A stretch of 64,000 bases of DNA from G963674835 sp963674835. Lineage in GTDB: Bacteria; Planctomycetota; Planctomycetia; Pirellulales; Thermoguttaceae. The DNA is taken from positions 124,001-188,000 of the forward strand of contig CAXXKC010000003.1 of the NCBI GenBank assembly GCA_963674835.2, read 5' to 3'. A program made the position numbers and the translations under genes. The notes under the pieces are model-generated. The model saw only the letters and a list, made by a program, of their open reading frames with translations, searched no databases and was not told the origin of the DNA. Shown one piece after another: positions 6,868 through 16,108 of the stretch (its first letter is position 1; each line of letters opens with the position of its first letter).

Positions 6868-9831
6868 ATGCACTCCTCCGATTTCTCCGATCCAAGTGTT
6901 GAGCCGTCTGTTTTGGCGAGCTTGACAACTGAACAGAGGGAGCGGCTGACAGATGTTGTGGACCAATATCTGTCGTCTCTGCATGGCAGTATGCCGTTGG
7001 ACAAGGAGGAATTGCTGCGACAGAATCCTGACTTGGCCGGGCCGCTGGACACGTATTTCAGAAGCCTGGACGAGCTTCACGAGGTTGCAGCCGGTTTTGT
7101 TAATTGCTCGCAGTCGGAGAAGCAGGAAAGAGAGACTGCGGACTGCGGCAACCAGAGGCGATTAGGCGACTTCGTGCTGCTCCATGAAATCGGCCGCGGT
7201 GGCATGGGAGTCGTCTACGAAGCGCAGCAAGTTTCGCTGAACCGCCGCGTGGCGTTGAAGATCCTGCCGTTCGCAGCCGTGCTCGATTCGAAGCAGATTG
7301 CCCGATTCAAGAACGAAGCTCGGGCCGCGGCCCAGTTGGAACATTCCAACATCGTATCGGTCTTCGCGGTAGGCGTGGAACGAGGCGTTCACTACTTTGC
7401 GATGCAGTACGTCGACGGCCAACCGCTGGATCGGGCGATCGCCGAAATGCGGGAAGCGGCCGGGCGCCGGCGGAACGACCTTGCCCAGACACCGGCGGGC
7501 GACGCGACGTCGGCACCCGAGGCCATCGTCGATGCCGTCATCGCTGAGGACAACTTCGCGGCGGAGACCGCTTGTGTCCGGCCGACGCGCACTTCGATGC
7601 TCGTGCGACAATCGGACGACCGGCCGGAATACTTCCGCACCGTCGTTCGGCTGGGAATTCAGGCCGCCGGAGCGTTGCATGCGGCCCATGAATTCGGCAT
7701 CGTGCACCGCGACGTGAAACCGTCGAATCTCCTTCTCGATAGCGACGGGAAGCTCTGGGTAACGGATTTCGGTCTGGCCCGCTTTCAGACCGACGCCACG
7801 CTGACGCGGACGGGCGATATCATCGGGACGACACGTTACATGAGTCCCGAGCAGATTTCGGGCCAGAACGACCTGATCGATCGCCGGACGGACATCTACT
7901 CGCTCGGCGCCACGCTGTATGAATTGCTCGTGCTGCGGCCCGCCTTCGAGGACGACGATGCCAGAACGCTTCTGACTCGCATTCAGCAGGACGAGCCGAA
8001 ACGACTACGGCAGCTCGAACCGCGCATTCCGCGCGACTTGGAGACGGTTATTCTGAAGGCCATGTCGAAACGTCGCGGCGAACGATATCGCACGGCGCAG
8101 CGTTTCGCGGATGATTTGCAGCGGATTCTGGACGGCAGGCCAACCGTCGCCCGGCCGCCCACGTTGCCGCAGCGAGTCGGCAGGTGGGCCGCGCGTCGTC
8201 AACGCTTCGTCATGGCGGGTGCCGCCGTGTGCCTGCTGGCTTTGGTTGGCATGGTCGTGAGTACGGTTTTGATCGCCCGGGAGAAGAACAAGGCGGAGCA
8301 GAACTTCGCTCGAGCCGAGCAGTACTTTCGCGACGCCCGCGAGGTCGTGGATCATTTGGGTGCGCGATTGGCCGAGCAACTTTCAGAGGTGCCGGGAGCA
8401 ACGCAGGTTCGCCGCGACCTGCTGAGAAAGACGCTCCAGTACTATCGGGGTTTCGCGGAACAGACGAAGAATGATCCGGCGTTGAAGACTGATCTTGCTC
8501 TGACGTACAGTAAGATCGGCACGTTGGCGAGCGAGGTTGGATCGGTCGAGGAGGCAATCGAAGCCCATCGGAGTGCCTGCGAGTTGTGCAAACAGCTTGC
8601 GGCGGGCGAGCCAACGAAACGCGAGCATGAACGCCGCCTGGCCGTCTGTCAGAACAACCTCGGCCTGGCGTTGAGCCAGTCGGGGCGGACGGAGGACGCT
8701 CGGCAGTCCTTTGAAGCTGCCATACGCTTGCAGCAGGAGTTGCTCGAAGGTGCCGGCGACAACGAGCAGTACCTCGAAGACCTGGCGCTTTCGTATAACA
8801 ACATGGGGCTTCTGAAAGGCAAGACAGGGGACGAGGCCGCGGCCACGGTGTCGTTTGAGAAGGCGATCGAAATCCAAGAACGATTGCTTGTGGCCGACGC
8901 CGACAATGCCGATCGTCTGCGCAATCTGGCCGCCTCACTGAACAACCTCGCCACCTATTCTCTTGAGAAGTCGCCGGCGCGGACCATCGAGTTGTACGAG
9001 AAGGTATTGGGGTATCAGCAGAAAGCGTCGCGGGCGTGCCCTCGCGACTTGGAATATCGGAGTGACGTGTCGCTGACGTACAACAACCTGGGAACCGCGC
9101 AGATGCGGGCCCATCAGTTCTCCGATGCAGTTCGTTCCTACAAGCAGGCCGTGGCAGCTCAGCGGGAACTGGTTTCCTTGGTCCCGTCCAACCGTGCTTT
9201 CCAACATCGACTCGCAGTGGACCTGAACAACCTTGGACTGGCGTTGTACCAGCTCGGCCAGATTGCCGATGCGAGGCAGGCGTTTCAGCAGGCGTTGGCA
9301 CTGCAAGAACCGCTCGCGCGACAGAATCCTAACGATGCCGATCTCCAGAGCAGCCTGGGAGGCGTTTACAACAACATGGGGATGGTTTCCGAGCGACTCA
9401 CGATGGGTGAGGAAGCGTCGGCAAGCTACGCGAAGGCCATCGAGCATCAGAAGCGTGCGCAGGGACAGGCACCGAATGTCGCTCGCTACCGGACGTTCTT
9501 GAGCAAACACTACTACAACTACGGGCGGGTGTTGCGACAATTGCGTCGCGCGGACGAAGCCGCGCAGGTGGCCCTGGCGAGGAAGTTGCTCTGGCCGAAC
9601 GATCCACAGCGACTTCTCACCGTCGCTGAGGAGTTGGCCCTGGTGGTCCCGCTCTGTGCCGGCTCCCACCATGGCAAGGTGTCCAGAGAGCAGTGTGCGG
9701 CGTATGCCATCGACACGTTGGAGGAAGCGATGTCGGCCGGATTGACGCTTCCCAGAGATTTCGATCAGAATCAAGCGTTCGCTGCGTTGAAAGGCGATCG
9801 ACGATTTGCGAAACTGACTGAGAACAGGTAG
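6868..9831 (+). CDS. Ser/Thr protein kinase with C-terminal TPR repeats
   Basis: A 987-residue protein. The kinase domain spans about residues 98-430: glycine loop GRGGMGVVYEA near 107-117, lysine in VALKIL, catalytic Asp282 in HRDVKPSNL, metal-binding Asp300 in DFGLARF, and an SPEQISG activation segment. All catalytic residues are present. An insert of about 70 residues separates the hinge from the HRD motif. One transmembrane helix (about 447-470) follows. The C-terminal half then has about ten TPR units with repeated LNNLGLAL- and YNNMG-type cores. Topology places the kinase in the cytoplasm and the TPRs outside it, suggesting sensing of an envelope or protein signal. It probably forms an operon with the upstream sigma factor and the downstream LEPR-XLL gene (19-bp gap). 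Confidence 0.92.
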   Translation: MHSSDFSDPSVEPSVLASLTTEQRERLTDVVDQYLSSLHGSMPLDKEELLRQNPDLAGPLDTYFRSLDELHEVAAGFVNCSQSEKQERETADCGNQRRLGDFVLLHEIGRGGMGVVYEAQQVSLNRRVALKILPFAAVLDSKQIARFKNEARAAAQLEHSNIVSVFAVGVERGVHYFAMQYVDGQPLDRAIAEMREAAGRRRNDLAQTPAGDATSAPEAIVDAVIAEDNFAAETACVRPTRTSMLVRQSDDRPEYFRTVVRLGIQAAGALHAAHEFGIVHRDVKPSNLLLDSDGKLWVTDFGLARFQTDATLTRTGDIIGTTRYMSPEQISGQNDLIDRRTDIYSLGATLYELLVLRPAFEDDDARTLLTRIQQDEPKRLRQLEPRIPRDLETVILKAMSKRRGERYRTAQRFADDLQRILDGRPTVARPPTLPQRVGRWAARRQRFVMAGAAVCLLALVGMVVSTVLIAREKNKAEQNFARAEQYFRDAREVVDHLGARLAEQLSEVPGATQVRRDLLRKTLQYYRGFAEQTKNDPALKTDLALTYSKIGTLASEVGSVEEAIEAHRSACELCKQLAAGEPTKREHERRLAVCQNNLGLALSQSGRTEDARQSFEAAIRLQQELLEGAGDNEQYLEDLALSYNNMGLLKGKTGDEAAATVSFEKAIEIQERLLVADADNADRLRNLAASLNNLATYSLEKSPARTIELYEKVLGYQQKASRACPRDLEYRSDVSLTYNNLGTAQMRAHQFSDAVRSYKQAVAAQRELVSLVPSNRAFQHRLAVDLNNLGLALYQLGQIADARQAFQQALALQEPLARQNPNDADLQSSLGGVYNNMGMVSERLTMGEEASASYAKAIEHQKRAQGQAPNVARYRTFLSKHYYNYGRVLRQLRRADEAAQVALARKLLWPNDPQRLLTVAEELALVVPLCAGSHHGKVSREQCAAYAIDTLEEAMSAGLTLPRDFDQNQAFAALKGDRRFAKLTENR

Positions 9832-9850
9832 CCGGGGGAAAGGCAACACG

Positions 9851-11476
9851 ATGCCGAGATGCCGTAGACGCTTGACCATGAACGTCCGCCAGCAGGGCTC
9901 GCGGAGTTGTTGCCGTTTGCGAATCGAGTTACTGGAGACGCGAAGCATGCTGTCGGCCGCGCCTGCCGCCGCCCTCGCGTTGGACGCCGGCTCTCTGCCG
10001 GCGGATCTGTTCACGACCTCGGTTACCTATGGTGCATGGTCTCAACCGCCGGCCATGGTCCAAAAAGTGGACGATGCCGTGGCAGCAGTATTGCCGAGCG
10101 CCACCGGCTTCAGTGCGACTGAGCGCGCCCCCCTGGCGCCGCGGCAGCCGTTTCCCGATGGCCTGGTGTCGGGTATCATCCTCACCGATCGTCCACCCGC
10201 CGGGAGCCAGCCGATCTTGCTCGGTGCGGATGCCTATCAGGTCTCGGGTACGGACAAACTGCTCATAGGAGGTGCCGCACTGCGATGGCCACAGGAACAA
10301 GCGTTGCTTGCCGGCCCGTTGAGTTCATCTCATGTGGGCACCCTTGAACGCGGCGGCTTCGAATCGGGCTCCCTTCTGCCCCCGCAATTCGTTCCGGCAG
10401 ATGAGTACTTTTCGTCCCCGTTGAACGTCGTACTTTCCGAACCTCGGAAGGCGCCGTTCGCGTTGAACTTGCCGTCGCCGTTCGAGCCGGACCAGATGCT
10501 CGAAAGTCCACGGGCGACGACCACGGTCGCATCGTCGGGTGGTGACTGGACCTTCGTGCAGTCATTCAGCAGCACGCTGCTCGATCAGAGTGGATTGCTC
10601 GGTCAGACGGCTTCTTTCGATTCGAGCCTTGACATCATTGAGCGTCTGAGCCTGATCACCGAAGTCGATTCGCAGTCGAGTTCATTTACAGGCTCCTCAA
10701 AGGCAAGCGTGGACCTGTCGAATGAATGGGTGCCGCAAATGTCGTTTCAGTCGTTGGATGCCGGGTTTTCGGCCACCTCCCAACTCGGCGCGAACATCCT
10801 TTCGGCATCGGAGCACGACACGGAAAGCAGTTTCGTCAGCATTGACGTCGATCTGGGGGGGCCTTTTTCGACGACCATCATCGGAGAAGATGAATTCGCG
10901 ACAGACGCGACGTGGAACGGTAGTGTGAAGGGTCTGCGCGCGTCGCGCATGTGGGATTATGGCCGTCAGGATGTCGTGTATGAACGAATGCGTACGATCG
11001 TGAACGACCAACGGCTGGTCGATCGAGAGGAGAGTACTGCCGCGCAAGACGCAACGCAGGCGGCTGACAACGAAGAAGGCGGCATGATTGCGCTGGGCAC
11101 AGGGCCCAATTACCTGGTAGCCGCAAGTGACTCACTTCCGCTTTCGGCGGAATCGGCGCAAGGCCCAACGCCATCGGCGAGCGTTGGGAGCATTGAAATC
11201 ACCAGTCAGATTGGCGTCCTGCAGTGTTTCGAACTGTCCGATTCTCCGATACCTGGGGGAAGCCATGCTCCAAGAGAAACCGATGCTTCCAACGGAGTGT
11301 CGGCACACGTGCCAGTGGGTGAGATCCCGGTCAGCGACGTGCCTGAAACGACTGACTCGGCCGACCGTGCCGATCGCCGGATGAACAGTGCCATCACCAT
11401 CGTGGTCGTGTCCGCGATGATCGTCTTCGTCGACCGGCGCCGACGAGAAGGCGACTCTGAATTGCAGGTCGCGTGA
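9851..11476 (+). CDS. LEPR-XLL-type exported protein with C-terminal membrane anchor
   Basis: A 541-residue protein. The basic N-terminus carries LETRSMLSAAP at about residues 28-38, a variant of the LEPR-XLL motif that marks exported planctomycete surface proteins. The body is rich in Ser, Thr, Ala and Asp, with no recognised domain. The C-terminus has one hydrophobic helix (about 516-530) followed directly by an Arg-rich tail (DRRRR), a layout that resembles surface-sorting signals such as PEP-CTERM. GGGGGAAAGG precedes the start, and the gap to the kinase stop is 19 bp, so it is probably co-transcribed. A surface target or ligand of the kinase TPR domain is possible but unproven. Confidence 0.7.
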   Translation: MPRCRRRLTMNVRQQGSRSCCRLRIELLETRSMLSAAPAAALALDAGSLPADLFTTSVTYGAWSQPPAMVQKVDDAVAAVLPSATGFSATERAPLAPRQPFPDGLVSGIILTDRPPAGSQPILLGADAYQVSGTDKLLIGGAALRWPQEQALLAGPLSSSHVGTLERGGFESGSLLPPQFVPADEYFSSPLNVVLSEPRKAPFALNLPSPFEPDQMLESPRATTTVASSGGDWTFVQSFSSTLLDQSGLLGQTASFDSSLDIIERLSLITEVDSQSSSFTGSSKASVDLSNEWVPQMSFQSLDAGFSATSQLGANILSASEHDTESSFVSIDVDLGGPFSTTIIGEDEFATDATWNGSVKGLRASRMWDYGRQDVVYERMRTIVNDQRLVDREESTAAQDATQAADNEEGGMIALGTGPNYLVAASDSLPLSAESAQGPTPSASVGSIEITSQIGVLQCFELSDSPIPGGSHAPRETDASNGVSAHVPVGEIPVSDVPETTDSADRADRRMNSAITIVVVSAMIVFVDRRRREGDSELQVA

Positions 11477-11612
11477 AACGCGTCGAAGGCAGGACGAAGT
11501 CGCGTGTCACTTTCGAAGGCGGATGTGGCAATTCTTTTGGTGAGCAGCGACCTTGCCGCTCGTCCTCTTGGTCCGTCGAGGGCAGTCGGTCTGCCCGGAA
11601 GGATGATTAACA

Positions 11613-11963
11613 TCAGTTCCGCTGTTCGAGCCAGGGGATGACCTTGGCGGCCCAACGGGCGGCGTGTTCGCGGAGGCCGGGCCCGCTAAAATGAACGCCC
11701 TGCCCGTTGCGCTCGTGCAGTGGGCCTTTGAGGGCGTCGGTATCGGGGCCTTCGATGGCGATCTGGTCCTTCCAAAGGGACGCCTGGGCAGCTCGGATGT
11801 CGGGGGAGGCTTCGTCGCCAGGCACGTGGTAGCTGGCCTGGGCGACAAACCACGGGACGTCCCAGCGGATCGCTTGGCGCGAATCGCGGATGATCCGTTC
11901 AAGGTATTTTCGACAGAGGGTGCCTGGCAGGGTCCGCGTGGGATCCTGCTGGTTGGCATCGGA
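11613..11963 (-). pseudogene. sialate O-acetylesterase C-terminal remnant (duplicated)
   Basis: A 117-codon frame with no start codon, ending at TGA 11613. It matches the last 117 codons of the GH29/acetylesterase fusion at 16109-16459 without any indel; by eye about 30 of 352 bases differ. It keeps the DVPWFVAQ and GQGVHFSGPG segments but lacks the N-terminal GQSNS nucleophile block, so it cannot be an active esterase. Its upstream edge lies 12 bp after the stop of the 11976-14033 gene. It is best read as the tail of an old tandem copy whose front was lost or replaced. Confidence 0.85.
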
Positions 11964-11975
11964 ATCGAGAGGTTC

Positions 11976-14033
11976 TCAGGTTCCGGTGGCCGTCATGCGG
12001 TGCTTTTGCCAGTCGGCAGGATACACGAGCTCGTACGTGCCCGAGGCAGGGTCACGACGCGCACCGACTCCCCAAGGGCTTTGGGGTGGATTGTCAATCG
12101 TGTACTTCACGCCATCGATCTCGAGAACGAAGGTCATGGCGGGCGTCATGCCGGCGAGGTCGACGGTGAGGGAACCGCCTTCGGTGTACTCGACCCTCCA
12201 GCCGTTGGGAGTTTGGATCATGTTCTTGACGGTGCGGTCGGCAATTTTCGCCCAGAAGACGGTGCTGCCGAAGTAGCCGTTCTTGAGGTCGTCGCGTTTC
12301 ACGGCATCGGCCTCGTAGCCGGTCTTGCCACCCATGAGCAGATTCCAGGGCGTGTGCCAACTGACGTAGTAATAGGTTGTGCCCTGGAAGAGGATCGGGA
12401 CCAGAGGGACGGCCTGGCCGGCGGTGAAGGAGCTTGTCCAGCCGGGATCGGTCCGGGCGTCCCACGCGAAGCCGCACCACTCGGCGAAGCCCTCTTGCAG
12501 TCCCTCGCTGCTGAAGTGGATTCCGAGCTTCTGGATATGCTTGAGGACCTCGATTCGCGTGCGAAAGTCGGCTCCGTGGGTGACGGGATGATCGGGATGG
12601 AAGTCGGCGCGGCCTGCAAATGTGGTGAAACAATCCCAGTGCCACGTGTCGCCGGCGTTGACTTGCCAGTCCTTGAAATGCTTGTCGAGCGCGCGAAAGA
12701 AACTATTGTCTTTCACGGCAGGCGCCAGCGCTTTGGAGAAATCCCAGCGAACGCCGGCGGGAGTCGTACCCGGAAATGTTGCCATGGGGCCTCCGTACTC
12801 GGTGAATCGCATGGGCACTTTGCCCCATTCACGGGCGTTGGCCTCGCAGGCGTCCTGGAACATCTCGTGAATGCCGATCCGGGTGCCGAGCTTGGCGCAG
12901 TCGCGTTTGAACTGGAAGTAGTCGTAAGCGCCAGGCCCATTGTGACTCGGATCGGGGGTATCGGAGTAGCAGGGATAAGTGAAATCGTTTCCCACGGGGA
13001 CGGTCGGACCGACAAGCCACCATCGCTGCGGGGCCCAATCGATCGCGCGAATCTGTTGGAGGAGTTCGGTGTAGTTCGGATGGGCCGCCCACATATCGAT
13101 CTTGCCGCCGACCGAGATTAATTCGGTCGGGTCGAGGAACCGGTTGCGGCGGATGAATCTCTGGCGATAGGCGACGCCCACATCGACCCAGTTGAACTGG
13201 CCGTCGCCGTTGGTGTCGTCAACGGCGGAGAGGACGAGGTCGATCTGAGGGTCGGCCAAGGCGAGGTTCCAGAAGGAGTAGGGGCCGGGCTGGTCGCGAC
13301 GAGGCCGAAAGTCGGCGGCCAAGCCACCCATCAGGCTGTACACGCCGTTCAGGTCGCCGGTGGCGGTGGACCAGATGGCGCCGAACTGAGGACATCGCAC
13401 GATTAGGCCCCGACCGTTGTAACCGAGGCCGAAGAACGTCGCATGGTAGTCCCAGCTTTGTGCGGCAGTGGCGGACAACTGCTGTTTGTTGTCGGGAAAG
13501 CGAATGAGCTCGCCGCTCTTGAGAGGGCGAATGAGGAAGCCGGTCGCTGCAGCGTCTGGGACATTGGACGGGATGCTCACGAGGCTGCCGCTGTCGGTCA
13601 GGGCCCGGGCTTTTCGGTCGCCTTCGGCCTTGACGACGGTGGAAATGATGATCGCGTCATCGGCGATTCGGTAGATCACGTCGGCGACGAATCCGGAGAA
13701 GGTATATGTGACGGTCAGGCCATTGCCGGTCGGCGCGACGGACGTGTGCCATCGGGTGTCCGACGGCAGGAGGAGTTCCTCCTTTCCCTGCTCATCGAAG
13801 AGCAGGAAACCGGGAAACTTGCCGCCGCTTGGGAACTGCGCGTCGCGGACGACGACTGACTGGAGTGCGCAGTTGTGGTCTTTGTCTAACGTGAGGCCCA
13901 GCTTGGTATTGCCGATCAGCAGGCCGTTGTCGGCAGCGTGGGCGAGCGCCGTGATGGCCACTTGAAGAAGAAACACGCCCGTGCATGTTGCCAGCGAGCG
14001 TGTGTGCCTCGTGGTGCTGATCCGTATGTTCAT
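11976..14033 (-). CDS. secreted glycoside hydrolase-like protein (GH101-like, family uncertain)
   Basis: A 685-residue protein with a signal peptide (hydrophobic core VFLLQVAITALAHAA). An N-terminal beta-sandwich of about 230 residues precedes what looks like a TIM barrel. Candidate catalytic residues are Asp467 in TWHWDCF and Glu510 in FSSEGLQ, placed at barrel-strand ends as in retaining glycosidases. A carboxylate pair in this arrangement recalls GH101 endo-alpha-N-acetylgalactosaminidases and related DUF families, but the similarity is loose. The C-terminal ~90 residues look like a small beta domain. The gene begins 6 bp after the GH127 stop, so the two are co-transcribed. The substrate cannot be named from sequence alone. 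Confidence 0.6.
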   Translation of the reverse strand: MNIRISTTRHTRSLATCTGVFLLQVAITALAHAADNGLLIGNTKLGLTLDKDHNCALQSVVVRDAQFPSGGKFPGFLLFDEQGKEELLLPSDTRWHTSVAPTGNGLTVTYTFSGFVADVIYRIADDAIIISTVVKAEGDRKARALTDSGSLVSIPSNVPDAAATGFLIRPLKSGELIRFPDNKQQLSATAAQSWDYHATFFGLGYNGRGLIVRCPQFGAIWSTATGDLNGVYSLMGGLAADFRPRRDQPGPYSFWNLALADPQIDLVLSAVDDTNGDGQFNWVDVGVAYRQRFIRRNRFLDPTELISVGGKIDMWAAHPNYTELLQQIRAIDWAPQRWWLVGPTVPVGNDFTYPCYSDTPDPSHNGPGAYDYFQFKRDCAKLGTRIGIHEMFQDACEANAREWGKVPMRFTEYGGPMATFPGTTPAGVRWDFSKALAPAVKDNSFFRALDKHFKDWQVNAGDTWHWDCFTTFAGRADFHPDHPVTHGADFRTRIEVLKHIQKLGIHFSSEGLQEGFAEWCGFAWDARTDPGWTSSFTAGQAVPLVPILFQGTTYYYVSWHTPWNLLMGGKTGYEADAVKRDDLKNGYFGSTVFWAKIADRTVKNMIQTPNGWRVEYTEGGSLTVDLAGMTPAMTFVLEIDGVKYTIDNPPQSPWGVGARRDPASGTYELVYPADWQKHRMTATGT

Positions 14034-14039
14034 CGGGGG

Positions 14040-15926
14040 TTACTCGACTGCTTGGAATACGACGGGTGTTTCGAATAGCGACAGGCAGGAGGTGTTGTAG
14101 CACATGGGAGTGAACCGCATCGGGCGGATGGCACCGCCGGGGAACTTGAGGTTGACCATGACGGCCGAGCCTTCGACCCAGGTGCGCGAACCGGGGCCTT
14201 CGTCGAGATAGCTCCACATGGGCAGTGGCTGTGCAGGCGGGCACAACGGCAGTTGCACATAGCCGTCGGCGTCGGCAGGCGCGTCGAGCTTGATCGTGGG
14301 TATGCCTGGGGGGAGGGAGGCGGGGATGTAGCCGATCGGCACGCTGGCATCAGAAGGCTTGTGTTGGCTGGGCGTGTCCCAACCCCAGATGGCCGGCACG
14401 AGCACCAACGGTCCGTAGGTGAGCACGACGCCGGGCTTGCACTGCTCGATGCGATGGCCGAGTTGGCCGTGCAGGGTGAGCTGGACTTTGGCGTCGTCGC
14501 GGCGCTCCTTCACTTCGGGTTTGCGTACGCACGACGGCACGCGCAGGGCGAGCTTCACGTCGGCCGGGACTCCGTCGGCTTCGACGGTGGCTTCCGCGCT
14601 CGCCGGATAGGCCGTAGCGATCTTCACGTTGGCGTGTTTGCCACCGGGCAGCGGCACAGCGAACTGGCCGGGAACGAGGAAGTTCACGGAGAGGGTGCCC
14701 TGGCGGAATGTGACGGCATGGCGGGCCATTTCGCTGATGGCCAGGCCGCCGGTATGCACGCAGCACCACCAGGCCTCTTCGATGTAATCGAGGCCGTATC
14801 CGCTGCCGAGCATGCGCCGCTGGCCGAAGCCGCCGGTGACGACCTGGTTGAACGCCAGGGCATTCCAGAAGATCCGCTCGGCCTTTTCATACGCGGCGGG
14901 GTCGCCTGTGAGCATTCCGGCGTGTAGGTTGATCAACAGCCAGTCGGCGATCGAGCAGCCTTCGTTGCGGGTGCTGTGGGGGAAGCATTCGGGCGTGCAA
15001 CCGTCGGGTGCTTCGTAACGATTGTCGATGATGATGCGGCGGTTCTGCTCGACGCGAGCATTCCACGCGGGATCGCCCGTATAGAGGGCCATCCATTGCA
15101 GGCCGCGAAGCGTGCTCATGTAGGCGTGGGCATGGCAGGGGACGTTGCAGGGGTCGAGGTTCTCGCGGAGCATGGCGCAGAGTTCGAGCCAGCGCGGTTC
15201 CTTGGTGGCGCCGTAGAGATGGGCAAAAAACTCGGACAGCCAGGCTTGGAAGACGCGGCCGCGCGAGCCTTTCATCAGGTTGTTCCAGGCGTCGCGGGCC
15301 GACCAAATGCGATTGCCCATGGCGACGGCGGTTTCCAATGCGCGGTTGTCGCCGGTCAGGTTGTAGTAACGTACGAGACCGCACGCAAGGCGGCCCATCA
15401 GTGCGGGGAAGAGCGGGTCTTGATCGGGCGGGGGATCGCCGTAGACGGGGCCAAATCGCCCGATCGAGCCGGAAGGATGGCGCTGCTTGAGGATGCGTTC
15501 GAAGAGGGTATCGAGGCGTGGATCGTTATGGCCGTCGACCCCCTCGGCACAACAGAGGAACTCGAGGAGACGGCCGCTCAGGTCGCCGGCGCACCAGTGG
15601 GCATGCCGGCTGCAGCGGTCGGGTCGCTCCAAGTCCATCATGATGAAGTCCATGGAATCCAAGGGATAGTACGCGGTACGGGCGCGGGCCAGTCCCAAGC
15701 GGAAGCTCATCTGGGACGGCGCCAAGAGCGGCTTGGAGACCGCGGCGGTACCGCCCATCAACATCGTGGGCGTGAGGGTGCGGCCGTTTGCCATTGCGTT
15801 GCCGGGCTTGGCCGGTGAGGGCTCGGCTGCGATGAGGGCATCGGAGGTGAGCGTCGCACCGCCAGCCGCCGCACCGGCCAGGGCCGACTTGTACAAGAAC
15901 TGACGCCGATTCACGTGATGGTCCAT
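14040..15926 (-). CDS. GH127 beta-L-arabinofuranosidase-like protein, Tat-exported
   Basis: About 628 residues. A twin-arginine signal (NRRQFLYKSALAG, then an Ala/Gly-rich helix) indicates folded export. The main domain is an (alpha/alpha)6 barrel with the GH127 cysteine-zinc signature: Glu-Gly-Cys in NEGCSIADW and the adjacent Cys pair in AWWCCVHTGG. These correspond to the Glu, Cys and Cys-Cys ligands of the Bifidobacterium enzyme HypBA1, in which one Cys is the nucleophile. The C-terminal beta-sandwich contains GPLVLVPAIWGW. ATG 15926 has AAGGG 9 nt upstream; GTG 15932 is the alternative. It sits between the GH29 fusion and the GH101-like gene, suggesting arabinose or a similar sugar in the target glycan. 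Confidence 0.8.
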   Translation of the reverse strand: MDHHVNRRQFLYKSALAGAAAGGATLTSDALIAAEPSPAKPGNAMANGRTLTPTMLMGGTAAVSKPLLAPSQMSFRLGLARARTAYYPLDSMDFIMMDLERPDRCSRHAHWCAGDLSGRLLEFLCCAEGVDGHNDPRLDTLFERILKQRHPSGSIGRFGPVYGDPPPDQDPLFPALMGRLACGLVRYYNLTGDNRALETAVAMGNRIWSARDAWNNLMKGSRGRVFQAWLSEFFAHLYGATKEPRWLELCAMLRENLDPCNVPCHAHAYMSTLRGLQWMALYTGDPAWNARVEQNRRIIIDNRYEAPDGCTPECFPHSTRNEGCSIADWLLINLHAGMLTGDPAAYEKAERIFWNALAFNQVVTGGFGQRRMLGSGYGLDYIEEAWWCCVHTGGLAISEMARHAVTFRQGTLSVNFLVPGQFAVPLPGGKHANVKIATAYPASAEATVEADGVPADVKLALRVPSCVRKPEVKERRDDAKVQLTLHGQLGHRIEQCKPGVVLTYGPLVLVPAIWGWDTPSQHKPSDASVPIGYIPASLPPGIPTIKLDAPADADGYVQLPLCPPAQPLPMWSYLDEGPGSRTWVEGSAVMVNLKFPGGAIRPMRFTPMCYNTSCLSLFETPVVFQAVE

Positions 15927-16108
15927 ATGCACAAACCCTTGTTACTGACGATTCCTTTCGAGTGATTCCCGTTACGCGCCGAGATCGTCGGTGTGTTTGC
16001 AGAAAGGAGCCATGTTGCGCCCGCCGCGGTGCACGGGAAAGCATGGCGTTTCATGGTGGCCTCGCTTGGGATGGGTGATTCCCGCAGTTGCCGGCAGAGT
16101 CGTTGGAA

